This document shows, piece by piece, positions 1 to 7,641 of a DNA stretch of 20,388 nucleotides. A program made the position numbers and the translations under genes. This stretch comes from Porticoccaceae bacterium UBA1989 (GTDB lineage: Bacteria > Pseudomonadota > Gammaproteobacteria > Pseudomonadales > Porticoccaceae): assembly GCA_002335945.1 (NCBI GenBank), contig DDDD01000122.1, forward strand, positions 1-20,388, given 5' to 3'. The notes under the pieces are model-generated. The model saw only the letters and a program-made list of their open reading frames with translations, searched no databases and was not told the origin of the DNA. Within the stretch, counting starts at the first letter, position 1. Each line of letters starts with the position of its first letter.

Positions 1-51
1 GGCGGCGGGAACTGTACTTAGATAGTAAGTTACTGATTAATATAGGGTTAA

Positions 52-66
52 TGAGTTTAAAACTCA
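52..66. repeat. Small AT-rich inverted repeat downstream of the serine hydrolase
   Basis: The arms TGAGTTT and AAACTCA flank a single A and could form a 5-bp stem with a 5-nt loop, followed on the plus strand by GCTTTT. It may be a weak terminator for a plus-strand gene lying left of the window. The T tract is short and the stem is AT-rich, so this is a weak call. A tandem 10-mer TTTGTTACAT (70-79 and 82-91, period 12) follows. I see no gene in 1-129. Confidence 0.25.
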
Positions 67-129
67 GCTTTTGTTACATCCTTTGTTACATTAACTAGTC
101 GTAAATTTAGCTTTTAACTACACCATACT

Positions 130-1536
130 CTAATCAGTAATTGCCCCTAGCACGTCGACAAGAAAGTCTTCCATATCCCAGGCGTCAGCACTAAAGCTGT
201 GCCCCATGCGAACAACCACTAATTGCCGTGACGGAATAATAAAAGTTGACTGACCATAATGTCCCCGAGCAGCGTAGGCATCCTCGGGGACTCTAGGCAT
301 CATTTTGTGTGCGCTGTTTTGATTGAGCCAAAATTGGGCAGCATAGGCACGGGCTTTTTTTGATGCCTCAGTGGCGTTGTTAGAGAACTCTACCCAGCCT
401 TTAGGCAAAATCTGCTCACCATTGACAACACCATTATTCAGGTACATTAGACCAAAGCGCGCCCAGTCTCTGGCTGTCGCATAGAGAAACGCCCCACCAA
501 CATAGGTGCCACCGCCATCCATTTGATAGTGCGCGTTCTCCATACCTAACTTATTAAATAGCGCGCTTTGCGGGAAATGGTGATAAGCCTCCTCGGAGGT
601 GAAACTATCGCGAATGATACGACCCAACAAAACAGGACTAGCGGTTTGATAAGCCCACCTGGTGCCAGGCTCAGCGGTTACCGAGTATTGTGAAGCAAAT
701 GTAGTGAGATTTTGGGCCTTCATCAGCATAAAATTGACATCGGAAATCGGGTCTTCCTCATAGCCCTCATTAAATTCAAGGCCGCTGGTCATCTGCAATA
801 AATGCTCTACCGTGACCTGGCTTCGCAAATCAGCAGGGTTGTCCCACCCTTGCAGACCAGAGGTATTCGCTAAATCAATCTGACCCCTGCCAACAAGAAT
901 ACCTACAAGAGCACTCGTAGCACTCTTAGTCATAGACCAGGAATTTAAGGGTACCTGCGGCCCAAACCCCTCAGCGTAGCGCTCGGCAATTAACTGACCT
1001 TTATAAAAGATCACAACAGCGCGGGTATTTTGCCGCTCTTCATAGTTAATAGCGGTATCGGAAAAAGCGCGATCCATGGCTGCATTGAGTTTGGCAGTAT
1101 TCACGCCGGTAGGTGCATTAACAAATTCGGGCCAGGCAAGATTCTGCTGCGCTGTTGCTACAATATTCAGCTCGAGAAAGGCGGGTCCCTCTAAATCCAC
1201 GATTTCATCACCCTCAAGGCGCGCACAGCCAAGCCCCGGGCGAAAAACAGTTTTACTTATGTACTCAATAGGCCAAAATCCAAACTGAGTAATGACTGTA
1301 TTGCCATCTATCTGGGTCCGCGTCAGGCGCCGCTGTAGCTGAGAGATATCGGTGGCGTAAATATCATTATAGTCTCGCCCAGCAATAAAGATTCCACTAC
1401 AAATAGTATGGGAGACGTACCCCGCCGGTATTGGCCCCAGACGTTTCAGATAGCTCAGTCCATATGCGCTCAGGCCCGCCACAAGCAGCAGAGCAATCAT
1501 TGCTATGGTTTTATATAAATATCTCAGTTTGAACAT
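130..1536 (-). CDS. Membrane-anchored serine hydrolase of the beta-lactamase/penicillin-binding family
   Basis: A 468-residue protein of the class C beta-lactamase-like family (PF00144), which covers esterases, amide hydrolases (for example 6-aminohexanoate-dimer hydrolase) and DD-peptidases. Residues about 6-27 form one hydrophobic segment with no lipobox, so it is probably anchored in the inner membrane and faces the periplasm. The catalytic SxxK is SMTK at about 201-204. The second motif is probably the Tyr of WAYQT at about 296, an unusual Y-x-T in place of Y-x-N. The third motif is GHYGQ at about 425-429. These variants resemble NylB-like hydrolases more than true beta-lactamases, so antibiotic resistance is not implied. 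The frame stays open up to 1698, but the extra 54 residues are rich in Cys, Arg and Trp and look non-coding. The ATG at 1536 directly starts a normal anchor sequence. Substrate unknown. It is divergent from the TonB receptor. Confidence 0.85.
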   Translation of the reverse strand: MFKLRYLYKTIAMIALLLVAGLSAYGLSYLKRLGPIPAGYVSHTICSGIFIAGRDYNDIYATDISQLQRRLTRTQIDGNTVITQFGFWPIEYISKTVFRPGLGCARLEGDEIVDLEGPAFLELNIVATAQQNLAWPEFVNAPTGVNTAKLNAAMDRAFSDTAINYEERQNTRAVVIFYKGQLIAERYAEGFGPQVPLNSWSMTKSATSALVGILVGRGQIDLANTSGLQGWDNPADLRSQVTVEHLLQMTSGLEFNEGYEEDPISDVNFMLMKAQNLTTFASQYSVTAEPGTRWAYQTASPVLLGRIIRDSFTSEEAYHHFPQSALFNKLGMENAHYQMDGGGTYVGGAFLYATARDWARFGLMYLNNGVVNGEQILPKGWVEFSNNATEASKKARAYAAQFWLNQNSAHKMMPRVPEDAYAARGHYGQSTFIIPSRQLVVVRMGHSFSADAWDMEDFLVDVLGAITD

Positions 1537-1999
1537 AGTTATTATTATCTCTAAAAAATAGGTCACTCGCCGATACAAACTAACCTGCCAATAATCTCTA
1601 GCCCAGTTACGTTTGTTGCAGACTTGTTCAGTTTTAACTCCGACTCTTTTTATGCCTCCCCACAGGCTGGCGCGGCATAAAACACCACAATAAGACATGC
1701 ACTATGCCACTATCATACTTTTGCAAAATTATATTATTAGCAATAAAGCTGCGTGATCATGGTCATTATTTGCTATTTTTTCTATTATAATCAATGCTTT
1801 AGATTATATGTAGTAGATGCAATATCTAGGTCATAACCATAGCATACTTGATTAGGATCTATCGAGATGTTAGCATACTTTATGCCACAACATAGTGGCA
1901 CTATTAAAGACTAAATACGACTGATTTAAGTCGCTAAGTGAAGATTTTGTGTATCGACTTTATTTATTGGTCAAATAATCTACGAGGGGAAGAATCTTT
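1537..1999. promoter_or_regulatory. Divergent intergenic region with repeated motifs
   Basis: This 463-bp AT-rich spacer separates the serine hydrolase (minus) from the TonB receptor (plus). It holds two copies of TAGCATACTT (1840-1849 and 1871-1880, 31 bp apart, about three helical turns). It also holds a perfect inverted repeat TGCCAC-AACATA-GTGGCA (1883-1900). The 9-mer TGCCACTAT at 1706-1714 recurs inverted as ATAGTGGCA at 1892-1900. Such motifs fit binding sites for a shared regulator, but none is recognised by name. I could not place a convincing sigma-70 promoter. The receptor has a strong ribosome binding site, GAGGGGA (about 1984-1990). Confidence 0.4.
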
Positions 2000-4378
2000 A
2001 TGAGAATTAAACATCCATTGGCTGCGGCCATTATTGTCTCGTCCATTGGTGCGCCTACTCTCGCCAATGCCAACGAAATAGAAGAAATTACCGTTACTGC
2101 AACGAAACGACAAGGGGTTGAAGTTCAAGATGTAGCCGCCTCCATCTCTGTCTACGGTGCAGAGGAATTAAAGAACGGTAGAGTTGAGTCAATGACTGAC
2201 TTGACCAATATTGATCCCAGCTTAAACTCGATCTCAACTCAAAGCACTTCATCGACCCGAATTGGTATGCGCGGTTTAACCACCCCCGCCAATAACGTCG
2301 GTTTTGAAGCCGCTGTGGGTGTGAGTATCGATGGTGTGCCGCGCGCGCGCACTGGTATAGCGCTTTCGGAGATGCCAGAACTGGCTAGCATGGAAGTGCT
2401 GCGCGGTCCGCAGGGTACGCTATTCGGTCGCAACACCAGCGGTGGTGTGATTAATATCAACACGGCCAAACCCAATCCTGAGGGAGGTGGTTTTGTCGAA
2501 TTCTCAGCGGGTAACCTTAACTCCCAATCAGTCCAGGCTGCGATTAATCTGCCGATCAATGAGCAGTGGACTGGGCGTATTGATGCTAAAGATCGCCAGC
2601 GCGATGGCTTCCTGGATAATGTCCTTTCAGATACGGATGTTAATAGTGTTGATCGCCGCATGGTGCGTGGCCAGCTCACCTTCGAAGGTGAGGACAGCAG
2701 CCTGCGTCTGATCGCTGACTGGGGTGAAGACCAATCTATCTGCTGTGCTGCTATCTTAGAAGTTGTCGGAACTCCACAGGCTGTTGCCTTCTATAGCTCT
2801 ATTGCCGGCGTGCCTGCATATGGTAGTGCCGATCTAGACGATCTTCAGGTCAGTTCTAATATTACCCCTACTAATGATATTGATGAATGGGGTGTGTCGG
2901 CGGAGTATAATCTTGATATTGGCGACAATATCTTTACCAGTATCAGTTCCTACCGCGATTGGGAATCCCTCGCCACACCAGATGGTGATATGAGCGGCTT
3001 AGATTTAGTTGGTCTCACACAATATTCCGCAGATACCGTATTTACCCAAGAGCTCCGACTTCAGGGTGAATCCGGGGCGGTAAACTGGCTGGTCGGTGCT
3101 TTCTATATGCACGATGAGGTTGAGTGGGTAAGAAATGCCAGCATGGGTTCAGATTTTGAGTTATTTGCTGATACTCAGTTAGCGGGAGCAGCAGGAATGC
3201 AAGCCTTTGGCACTTTGCCAACAACTCCAGGTCAACCAGGATTTACACCATCTATCATGGCGGCAATCAATGGCCCAACAGCTGCAACCACCTATATCGC
3301 TTCTCCTACAACTAATATCAATAATGATATGGAGCTAACTACAGATGCCTTTGCAATTTTCGCCCATACAGAAATAACCCTTAGGGAAGATCTGACAGCC
3401 ACCCTGGGTATTCGCTACTCTGAAGAGGATAAAGAACTCTCCTATGTGATGTCCTCAGATGAAATCGCGCAACCTGATGGCTGTGCCATTGGAGCTGCTC
3501 TCAAAGCCAGTGGAAGTCCATTAGCAGCGTTGAGCTCGTTACTCTGCACTCCAACTGGCGATACTAATCTCAATGGCAGTGATGAGGGCAAAATAAGTGA
3601 TGATGCAATCTCCGGGACTGCCAAGTTGGCCTGGGCGGTAACCGAGGATGCACTGCTCTATGCCAGCTACTCCCGTGGCTTTAAGTCCGGAGGGTTTAAC
3701 CTGGATCGCTCTGGACTGAATGCTGCGGCTCCATCGGCTTTGGATCTTGCCTTTGATGCAGAAGAGGTTGATGCCTATGAACTGGGCTGGAACAGCCAAT
3801 GGGCAGATGGTTCCATTACGTTTAATGGCGCAGTCTACTCTCAGGATGTCACTGGCCTTCAGGGACTCACTTTCACTGGCGTTAACTTTATGGTGGATCA
3901 AGATGACTTCAAGGTTAAGGGTATGGAATTGAGCCTTAGTGCCCGTCCAATGGAGGCGTTGATGCTGACTGCCAACTATGCCCATGTGGATGCAGAGAAC
4001 CAGCGAACAGGGAAACCGCCACAGGGTCAGCCAGAAAATACTATGACCGCCTCGGCGACTCTGTTCTTCCCAGTTTCCGACTCCCTAGTGGGAACCTTCC
4101 ACCTCAATGCACGCTATGCGGATGAGAGTTTCCAACAAGCAGGTGCTGGGACAGTGGCTGACTATTATGGCGACAGCTACACTACGGCCAATGCTCGTCT
4201 CTCAGTAACCGATCAAGAGGGTTCATGGAGTGCGTCAATATATGCTCAGAACCTAACTGACGAAATAGCTCCTTTAGAGGGATTCTCGCAAGTGTTTCAA
4301 TCAGCGAAGTCAGGTAACATTATGACATTCCCTGGCCCACCACGTATGTATGGCGCAGAAGTTCGCTTTAACTTCTAA
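2000..4378 (+). CDS. TonB-dependent outer membrane receptor
   Basis: A 792-residue outer membrane receptor that imports a substrate using TonB/ExbBD energy. A Sec signal peptide covers residues 1-24 (cleavage near ANA). A TonB box (EEITVTAT, about 28-35) follows. The plug domain runs to about 160 and includes LRGPQGTLFGRNTSGG (134-149). The rest is a 22-strand-type beta barrel ending in the aromatic terminus VRFNF, which the BAM machinery recognises. Length and style match the large sterol/terpenoid/aromatic-type receptors common in marine gammaproteobacteria, rather than a siderophore receptor with known partners, but the ligand cannot be told from sequence. Cysteines occur as an adjacent pair at 248-249 and as two further Cys near 490-515, probably in outer loops. 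A strong SD (GAGGGGA) precedes ATG 2000. It is transcribed alone, ends at a terminator, and converges on the 4563-9676 operon. Confidence 0.95.
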   Translation: MRIKHPLAAAIIVSSIGAPTLANANEIEEITVTATKRQGVEVQDVAASISVYGAEELKNGRVESMTDLTNIDPSLNSISTQSTSSTRIGMRGLTTPANNVGFEAAVGVSIDGVPRARTGIALSEMPELASMEVLRGPQGTLFGRNTSGGVININTAKPNPEGGGFVEFSAGNLNSQSVQAAINLPINEQWTGRIDAKDRQRDGFLDNVLSDTDVNSVDRRMVRGQLTFEGEDSSLRLIADWGEDQSICCAAILEVVGTPQAVAFYSSIAGVPAYGSADLDDLQVSSNITPTNDIDEWGVSAEYNLDIGDNIFTSISSYRDWESLATPDGDMSGLDLVGLTQYSADTVFTQELRLQGESGAVNWLVGAFYMHDEVEWVRNASMGSDFELFADTQLAGAAGMQAFGTLPTTPGQPGFTPSIMAAINGPTAATTYIASPTTNINNDMELTTDAFAIFAHTEITLREDLTATLGIRYSEEDKELSYVMSSDEIAQPDGCAIGAALKASGSPLAALSSLLCTPTGDTNLNGSDEGKISDDAISGTAKLAWAVTEDALLYASYSRGFKSGGFNLDRSGLNAAAPSALDLAFDAEEVDAYELGWNSQWADGSITFNGAVYSQDVTGLQGLTFTGVNFMVDQDDFKVKGMELSLSARPMEALMLTANYAHVDAENQRTGKPPQGQPENTMTASATLFFPVSDSLVGTFHLNARYADESFQQAGAGTVADYYGDSYTTANARLSVTDQEGSWSASIYAQNLTDEIAPLEGFSQVFQSAKSGNIMTFPGPPRMYGAEVRFNF

Positions 4379-4403
4379 TTCCATAACAGGTGTTAAACCT
4401 GAG

Positions 4404-4432
4404 AGGCCTCCACAATGTGGGGGCCTTTTTTT
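4404..4432 (+). terminator. Rho-independent terminator of the TonB receptor gene
   Basis: A stem AGGCCTCCAC / GTGGGGGCCT (10 bp with one G-T pair) with loop AAT is followed directly by seven T. It begins 25 bp after the receptor stop codon. The minus strand has no T tract here, so it acts in the plus direction only. Confidence 0.9.
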
Positions 4433-4562
4433 GGCTTTAATCAAGAAAGTCGTCCCAGCACTGCTCTGTGGCTGTAAGGCCGTTATTGAAATCTAGGATA
4501 TATCTGAAAATCAGACCATGCAAAACGGGGCCATCCCAGTGATATTGACTAACACAGGATAC
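4433..4562. other. Spacer between convergent genes
   Basis: About 130 bp between the receptor terminator and the stop codon of the TauE/SafE-type permease. I see no ORF, RNA gene or second terminator here. Confidence 0.5.
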
Positions 4563-5297
4563 TTAATTAAATGATGAGACTATGGCGGCGATACCAACAT
4601 TGAAAAGCAGCAGCAAGGCTACCTTGCGATACATTTCTGCACCGTATAATTGGAAGAGGTGATTGCCCAATTTGTCGCCCAAAATCATGATCGGAAGGGC
4701 CAATAAATAATATTGGATAATTTCGTAGCTTAGATATCCAACAGCAAAATATGACAGCAAAACCAATATCGCAGATCCCATCAACATTAAGTGCATCAAA
4801 GCCCTGGTTCGTTTGAGGTCTGGCTCGGTTAACATTGCATAGATAAGTATTGGCGGCCCTGGCATGGCCAGAAATCCATTCATAATGCCGGCCGTTAACC
4901 CAAAAAGACCTTTAAATCCTCTATTGATTGGAGTCTGTGACGGACGGGCAATTAACGCAACACAGGCTATCAGCACCGCTAACCCTGCCGTCAGCCGAAA
5001 CCATCTCGACGATATCCATGTCAGCAGCAAGACGCCTACTACAGTTCCTGTCACAGTCCACACCATTAATGGCACAAGGGGCCGCATAGCAACATGCTCA
5101 GATATTGCGCGCCTATTGATCAGACTTATGGACAGTACCAGGGCCGCACTTAATACAACGGCCTCTCTAGGCAGTAAAAATAACGACAGAGAAGGTACTG
5201 CGGCCAAAGCAAAACCAAAGCCGGTAAAAGCACGCAAAATCGAAGCCATGATTACCACAACCCAAATAGTGGCTAGCTGGGTGAGATCAAAGTTCAT
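4563..5297 (-). CDS. TauE/SafE-family membrane permease
   Basis: A 244-residue, very hydrophobic protein with about eight membrane segments. It belongs to the TauE/SafE family (PF01925), whose characterised members export sulfite, sulfoacetate or related small anions. The two-repeat layout is visible: an N-terminal glycine-rich repeat with FTGFGFALAAVPS (about 24-36) and a second half starting GLTAGIMNGFLAMPGPP (about 133-149). The start at 5297 is preceded by AGGA at a suitable distance. It is the last gene of the MLE-type operon, 25 bp after the MFS gene, so it probably handles a small anionic product or substrate of that pathway. Export of sulfite would fit a sulfonate or sulfate ester substrate, but this is only a guess. 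Confidence 0.85.
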   Translation of the reverse strand: MNFDLTQLATIWVVVIMASILRAFTGFGFALAAVPSLSLFLLPREAVVLSAALVLSISLINRRAISEHVAMRPLVPLMVWTVTGTVVGVLLLTWISSRWFRLTAGLAVLIACVALIARPSQTPINRGFKGLFGLTAGIMNGFLAMPGPPILIYAMLTEPDLKRTRALMHLMLMGSAILVLLSYFAVGYLSYEIIQYYLLALPIMILGDKLGNHLFQLYGAEMYRKVALLLLFNVGIAAIVSSFN

Positions 5298-5322
5298 AGA
5301 AGCGTCCTACCACTCACCTCTA

Positions 5323-6618
5323 TTACTGTACATGACTCTGAGCAAGCGCACTGCCGCAGAGGAAAAAGTGCAATGCCGCCCAGATACCCAGCAAGCTAAA
5401 ACTGGATAACGCAATAGCCAAAGACCCATCACCATGGACAGGCTGTAGCCAGTCACTCAGGCTGCCCACCATAAGAGGCCCAAGACCCAAGCCAATTAAA
5501 TTAAGACAGAGCATTTTTATTGCCGATGCCACCGCTCTGGAACCGACCGGAGACAAGGTTTGAATCAGCGCCAATGAGGGACCTAGGTAGCTATTGGAAA
5601 CAAAGGCCGGAATCACCAACAACCACAGCACCGAATTAATATCAGCCATGGAAATGCCAAAAAACCAAAATGGAATAGCAAGCAACTGCAAACCACAGAT
5701 TAGCCATACCCCGTACTGAAAACCCTTGGGTGCCAAACGGTCAGCGAGCTTGCCTACAATTAACGCACCTGCAACACCTAAAATACCAAAGAATAAAGCC
5801 ATCATGGCGCCAACGTCTGACTGCGCCATGTGGTGGCTGCGAACAAAAAACGTCGGCAACCACTGGGTAAATCCGTAGGAAATCATACCAGTAATGATCG
5901 ACGCTATAATCAAATGCCGCATTGCAAGATTGCGCCACATTGCCAAGGCGGTATGCAAAACTGGTGTCGACTCAAGCGACGAGCCTGGCCCCTCAAATGA
6001 TCCTCTGGCTGGCTCTTTTAAGCCATAGGCCATTACCGCTGCCAACAGCAAACCCGGAATGCCCATCGCCATTAAAGCAACACGCCAACCATAGTGCTCG
6101 GCAATAAAACCGCCACCGGCAAAACCCAGCATCATGCCCAGATTGGCACCCACCATAAGAATTGCCATAGCAAAGGCACGACGATGGGCAGGAAAATAGT
6201 CAGCGATAATTGAGTGGCTAGAGGGATTGACGCCAGCTTCACCAACACCAACGCCGATGCGCAGCAATAGCAGCATAATAAAGCCAGAGGCAAAGCCACT
6301 CAGCGCAGTCATAACTGAAAACAAAACTAGGCAGACAATAAGAATAATCTTTCGATTGTACTGATCGGCCAGACGCGCAATGGGAATACCCAGAGTCGCA
6401 TAAAATAATGCGAATGTCAGACCTCCCAGCATACCTAACTGCATATCAGATAGACCAAACTCCGCTTTTATATCGGGAAATAAAATGGACAGAATCATGC
6501 GATCAGCAATAGATAAGGTAAAGGCCAGCACCAATAATGTTAACGCTGATCTATGCCCCTTTAATGGCAGCTCAATATCAACCGCCGCTGCTTGATTGTC
6601 TGATTTTCCTAAAGCCAT
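5323..6618 (-). CDS. Major facilitator superfamily transporter, spinster-like
   Basis: A 431-residue inner membrane transporter with 12 predicted membrane segments. The MFS motif A-like loop is GIPIARLADQYNRK (77-90). A strongly conserved region GVGVGEAGVNPSSHS (about 122-136) is typical of the spinster-like subfamily, which is often found beside aromatic or organic acid catabolism genes in proteobacteria. A basic residue after the first helix (ADR, Arg40) and Arg120/Glu127 are likely substrate- or proton-coupling positions. The short hydrophilic N-terminus and the ATG at 6618 with an upstream AGGTAG support the start. The gene lies 42 bp after the Iba57-like gene and 25 bp before the TauE/SafE gene, within one operon. 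It likely imports the substrate of the MLE-type enzyme or a precursor. The specific substrate is unknown. Confidence 0.9.
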   Translation of the reverse strand: MALGKSDNQAAAVDIELPLKGHRSALTLLVLAFTLSIADRMILSILFPDIKAEFGLSDMQLGMLGGLTFALFYATLGIPIARLADQYNRKIILIVCLVLFSVMTALSGFASGFIMLLLLRIGVGVGEAGVNPSSHSIIADYFPAHRRAFAMAILMVGANLGMMLGFAGGGFIAEHYGWRVALMAMGIPGLLLAAVMAYGLKEPARGSFEGPGSSLESTPVLHTALAMWRNLAMRHLIIASIITGMISYGFTQWLPTFFVRSHHMAQSDVGAMMALFFGILGVAGALIVGKLADRLAPKGFQYGVWLICGLQLLAIPFWFFGISMADINSVLWLLVIPAFVSNSYLGPSLALIQTLSPVGSRAVASAIKMLCLNLIGLGLGPLMVGSLSDWLQPVHGDGSLAIALSSFSLLGIWAALHFFLCGSALAQSHVQ

Positions 6619-6660
6619 TTTGTGCGCTACCTGTTTATTATTTAATGTTAATCATTCAAT

Positions 6661-7641
6661 TTAACGAGAAGTCGCAGCAAAAGGACCCATTCGGCCCAGG
6701 CTTTCCGAACCAAACCAGGAAGGCCAGGTAATGGTCACCGGTTGATCACAGCACGTTAAGCGGGATTGTTTCTTTAACGCTTTTCGCCACAATGACAGAT
6801 CCACCAGCACTAACCCATAAAGGCCATAGTGCTCAAGAACCGTTGCCACCTTTAGATCGCCAGCCATAACATGGGACGCGGTCATGCTGGGGAGTACATT
6901 TTTTGATGGCTCTACCCGCAGGGGCAGAAGTCGACTGGAAAGCTGTTTTTTGGATAGTAACAATTTTTTTTGCAGCAGGTGCGGGACGCAATGGTGATCA
7001 ATGATACCCATACTGTGCAGATTGGCCTGCAGGCAATCTATCTGCTTTTTCTGAACAGAGTCGGCACTGGGTAAAAAACCCAAACGCAGGGCATGACTAA
7101 CCCAGTGCCGTTCATGACTCCATTTGGAGCTCTCATAAGCATCTCTTGCCCGCAGAAGACGCCTACCCATATGCACTCGAGGGTCAGGGTACTTTATATA
7201 GGGTTGGACCTCTTTGAATGTGGACTGATCGGGTAACTCAGCGAAAACCCGCCATTTTTCACTGATATCTTTAATCAAGACGCCCCGTTCTTTACAAAGC
7301 GGCGCTAATTTCTCAGTTATCTGCTCCAGCAGACTCCGCGAACATTCTAGCAATAGGCTACAGCTATCATCATGGCTAGGGGCTTTATGTAATGTCCCAT
7401 CTGCAGAAACTCTCGCATCCTGAATAACAAATAGATCTGCAAAAATATGGCCCTGCTCCGAGAGGATATACGTGAGCAGCGGATTTTCAGAAACTCCGGC
7501 AAGGCATGTTATTACCAGCGGTTGGAGTGCTTGTGCAGCACCCTCGCCCACTAATTGGATAACACCGCGAGATTCTAAATAATGCGCAGAGTCTTCGCAC
7601 AGGTATTGTTGATTGCAGTGACCTTCTGTAACAGAGCTCAT
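6661..7641 (-). CDS. Iba57/YgfZ-like protein with degenerate signature motif
   Basis: A 326-residue soluble protein of the GcvT-like fold, closest by eye to the Iba57/YgfZ/CAF17 group, which helps assemble or repair [4Fe-4S] clusters with folate. N-terminal match: LESRGVIQLVGEGAAQALQP (22-41), then LLTYILSEQGHIFADLFV (about 55-72). Middle match: YPDPRVHMGRRLL (151-163), like the DPR..lG.R segment of alphaproteobacterial Iba57. C-terminal match: CLQANLHSMGIID (203-215), then SSRLLPLRVEP, framing the place where the family has KGCYxGQE. Here the motif reads HHCVPHLLQ (216-224): the Cys survives but the KG, Y and GQE do not. Start: ATG overlaps the stop of the QueG-like gene as ATGA, with GAGGA just before it. 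It is therefore translationally coupled to an Fe-S protein, suggesting a dedicated partner. Role inferred, not shown. Confidence 0.65.
   Translation of the reverse strand: MSSVTEGHCNQQYLCEDSAHYLESRGVIQLVGEGAAQALQPLVITCLAGVSENPLLTYILSEQGHIFADLFVIQDARVSADGTLHKAPSHDDSCSLLLECSRSLLEQITEKLAPLCKERGVLIKDISEKWRVFAELPDQSTFKEVQPYIKYPDPRVHMGRRLLRARDAYESSKWSHERHWVSHALRLGFLPSADSVQKKQIDCLQANLHSMGIIDHHCVPHLLQKKLLLSKKQLSSRLLPLRVEPSKNVLPSMTASHVMAGDLKVATVLEHYGLYGLVLVDLSLWRKALKKQSRLTCCDQPVTITWPSWFGSESLGRMGPFAATSR

Noticed and set aside
130..1536. Antibiotic-resistance beta-lactamase
   Set aside because: The second and third motifs differ from class C enzymes (Y-x-T and GHYGQ), and the protein has a membrane anchor, so a general serine hydrolase is the safer call.
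1537..1698. Upstream extension of the serine hydrolase frame to an ATG at 1698
   Set aside because: The extra 54 residues do not resemble a signal or domain, and ATG 1536 starts directly before a clean membrane anchor.
3539..3985. 148-codon minus-strand open frame inside the TonB receptor gene
   Set aside because: The receptor barrel on the plus strand is unambiguous, and the antisense translation has no recognisable features.
6661..7641. Call as glycine cleavage T protein or DMSP demethylase
   Set aside because: The DPR..lG.R segment and overall layout fit Iba57/YgfZ better, and no glycine cleavage partners are present.
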